A DNA stretch of 6,061 bases from the NCBI GenBank assembly GCA_025453375.1, contig JALOQT010000068.1, forward strand, positions 1 to 6,061, in the 5' to 3' direction. The notes under the pieces were generated by a model. That model was not told the DNA's origin and ran no database searches. It was given only the letters and a program-made list of their open reading frames with translations. Shown here piece after piece: positions 5,648 to 6,061 of this stretch (position 1 is its first letter; each line of letters opens with the position of its first letter). Made by a program: the position numbers and the translations under genes. The stretch comes from Phycisphaerales bacterium. Lineage in GTDB: Bacteria > Planctomycetota > Phycisphaerae > Phycisphaerales > UBA1924.

Positions 5648-6061
5648 ATGACGCCGTTTGCTGATGCGCTGGCGATGGAAGCCGTCGGGCCGATCCGGTC
5701 GGGGATGCTCGTCGGGCTGGGGACTGGGCGTGCGGCGTCGCGCGGGATCAACGCGCTGGCGTGGCGGGTGAACACCGAGCGGCTGAAGGTGACATGCGTC
5801 GCGACGAGCCGCGCCAGTGAGGAACTGGCGACGCAGCTTGGCCTGCGACTGGTGGACCCGAGCAGTGTGGCGAGCGTGGACTATCTCTTTGATGGCGCCG
5901 ATGAGGTCGATCCGGCGCGCCGGATGATCAAAGGTGGCGGCGGCGCGATGACGCGCGAGCGGATCGTGGCGCAGATGTGCACCGGGCCGCGGGTGTATCT
6001 GATTGACGAGAAGAAACTGTCAGCCCGGCTGGGCGCACGGGCGAAACTGCCGATCGAAGTG
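5648..6061 (+). CDS. rpiA: Ribose-5-phosphate isomerase A (3' partial)
   Basis: RpiA interconverts ribose 5-phosphate and ribulose 5-phosphate in the non-oxidative pentose phosphate pathway. From the ATG at 5648, 138 codons are open to the right edge; the family is about 220-235 residues, so roughly 60% is visible. Residues 21-30 (LVGLGTGRAA) match the phosphate-loop region, 82-86 (DGADE) supply the two catalytic-site aspartates D82 and D85, K95 lies in IKGGGGA, E104 in MTRERIV is the general base, and 134-138 (LPIEV) match the conserved PVEV segment. The spacing follows E. coli D81, D84, K94 and E103 with an offset of one. The loop reads GTGRAA rather than the more usual GTGSTA. No Shine-Dalgarno precedes the start; TATCCT ends 5 nt before it, suggesting a leaderless mRNA. 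The gene is divergent from tsaD. Confidence 0.93.
   Translation, partial: MTPFADALAMEAVGPIRSGMLVGLGTGRAASRGINALAWRVNTERLKVTCVATSRASEELATQLGLRLVDPSSVASVDYLFDGADEVDPARRMIKGGGGAMTRERIVAQMCTGPRVYLIDEKKLSARLGARAKLPIEV

Overview
The window is a GC-rich bacterial chromosomal segment, most likely from the Planctomycetota and probably from the class Phycisphaerae. The main evidence is the C-terminal domain of the first gene: two EF-hand-like repeats built around DG.LTADDIIVFL, bracketed by cysteines. In my knowledge of protein families this is the 'GC-type dockerin' sorting domain typical of Phycisphaerae. The near-absence of Shine-Dalgarno sequences at every visible start agrees with this. The taxonomic call is inference, since no rRNA or species marker is present.

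Layout from left to right. Bases 2-1129 (+) hold the 3' part of a secreted multihaem cytochrome c-like protein ending in the dockerin-like domain. Bases 1130-1375 are a non-coding gap between convergent genes. Bases 1376-3347 (-) hold an ECF sigma factor gene followed by a single-pass membrane protein, probably its anti-sigma factor. Bases 3459-4409 or 4451 (-) are dapA (lysine and diaminopimelate synthesis). Bases 4448-5617 (-) are tsaD (tRNA t6A37 modification). Bases 5648-6061 (+) are the 5' part of rpiA (ribose-5-phosphate isomerase A), which runs off the right edge and reads away from tsaD.

The four minus-strand genes run tsaD, dapA, sigma, anti-sigma in the direction of transcription, but they need not be one operon. 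The 111-bp gap upstream of the sigma gene holds a plausible promoter (TGAACC, 17 bp, TACACT) with a perfect 7-2-7 dyad over its -10 box. dapA and rpiA share an almost identical start context in which TAYCCT ends exactly 5 nt before the ATG, suggesting separate leaderless promoters. tsaD, dapA and rpiA are unrelated housekeeping genes. The sigma/anti-sigma pair is the only regulatory module, and its target is not visible.

The most unusual structural signal is a set of G-quadruplex-type motifs on the plus strand. They cluster at the 5' ends of three minus-strand genes (tsaD, sigma, anti-sigma), and the longest has eight G-tracts and encodes the Pro/Thr repeat at the N terminus of the sigma factor. 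I saw no rRNA, tRNA, CRISPR array, insertion sequence, attachment site or convincing intrinsic terminator, and no complete novel defence or metabolic system.
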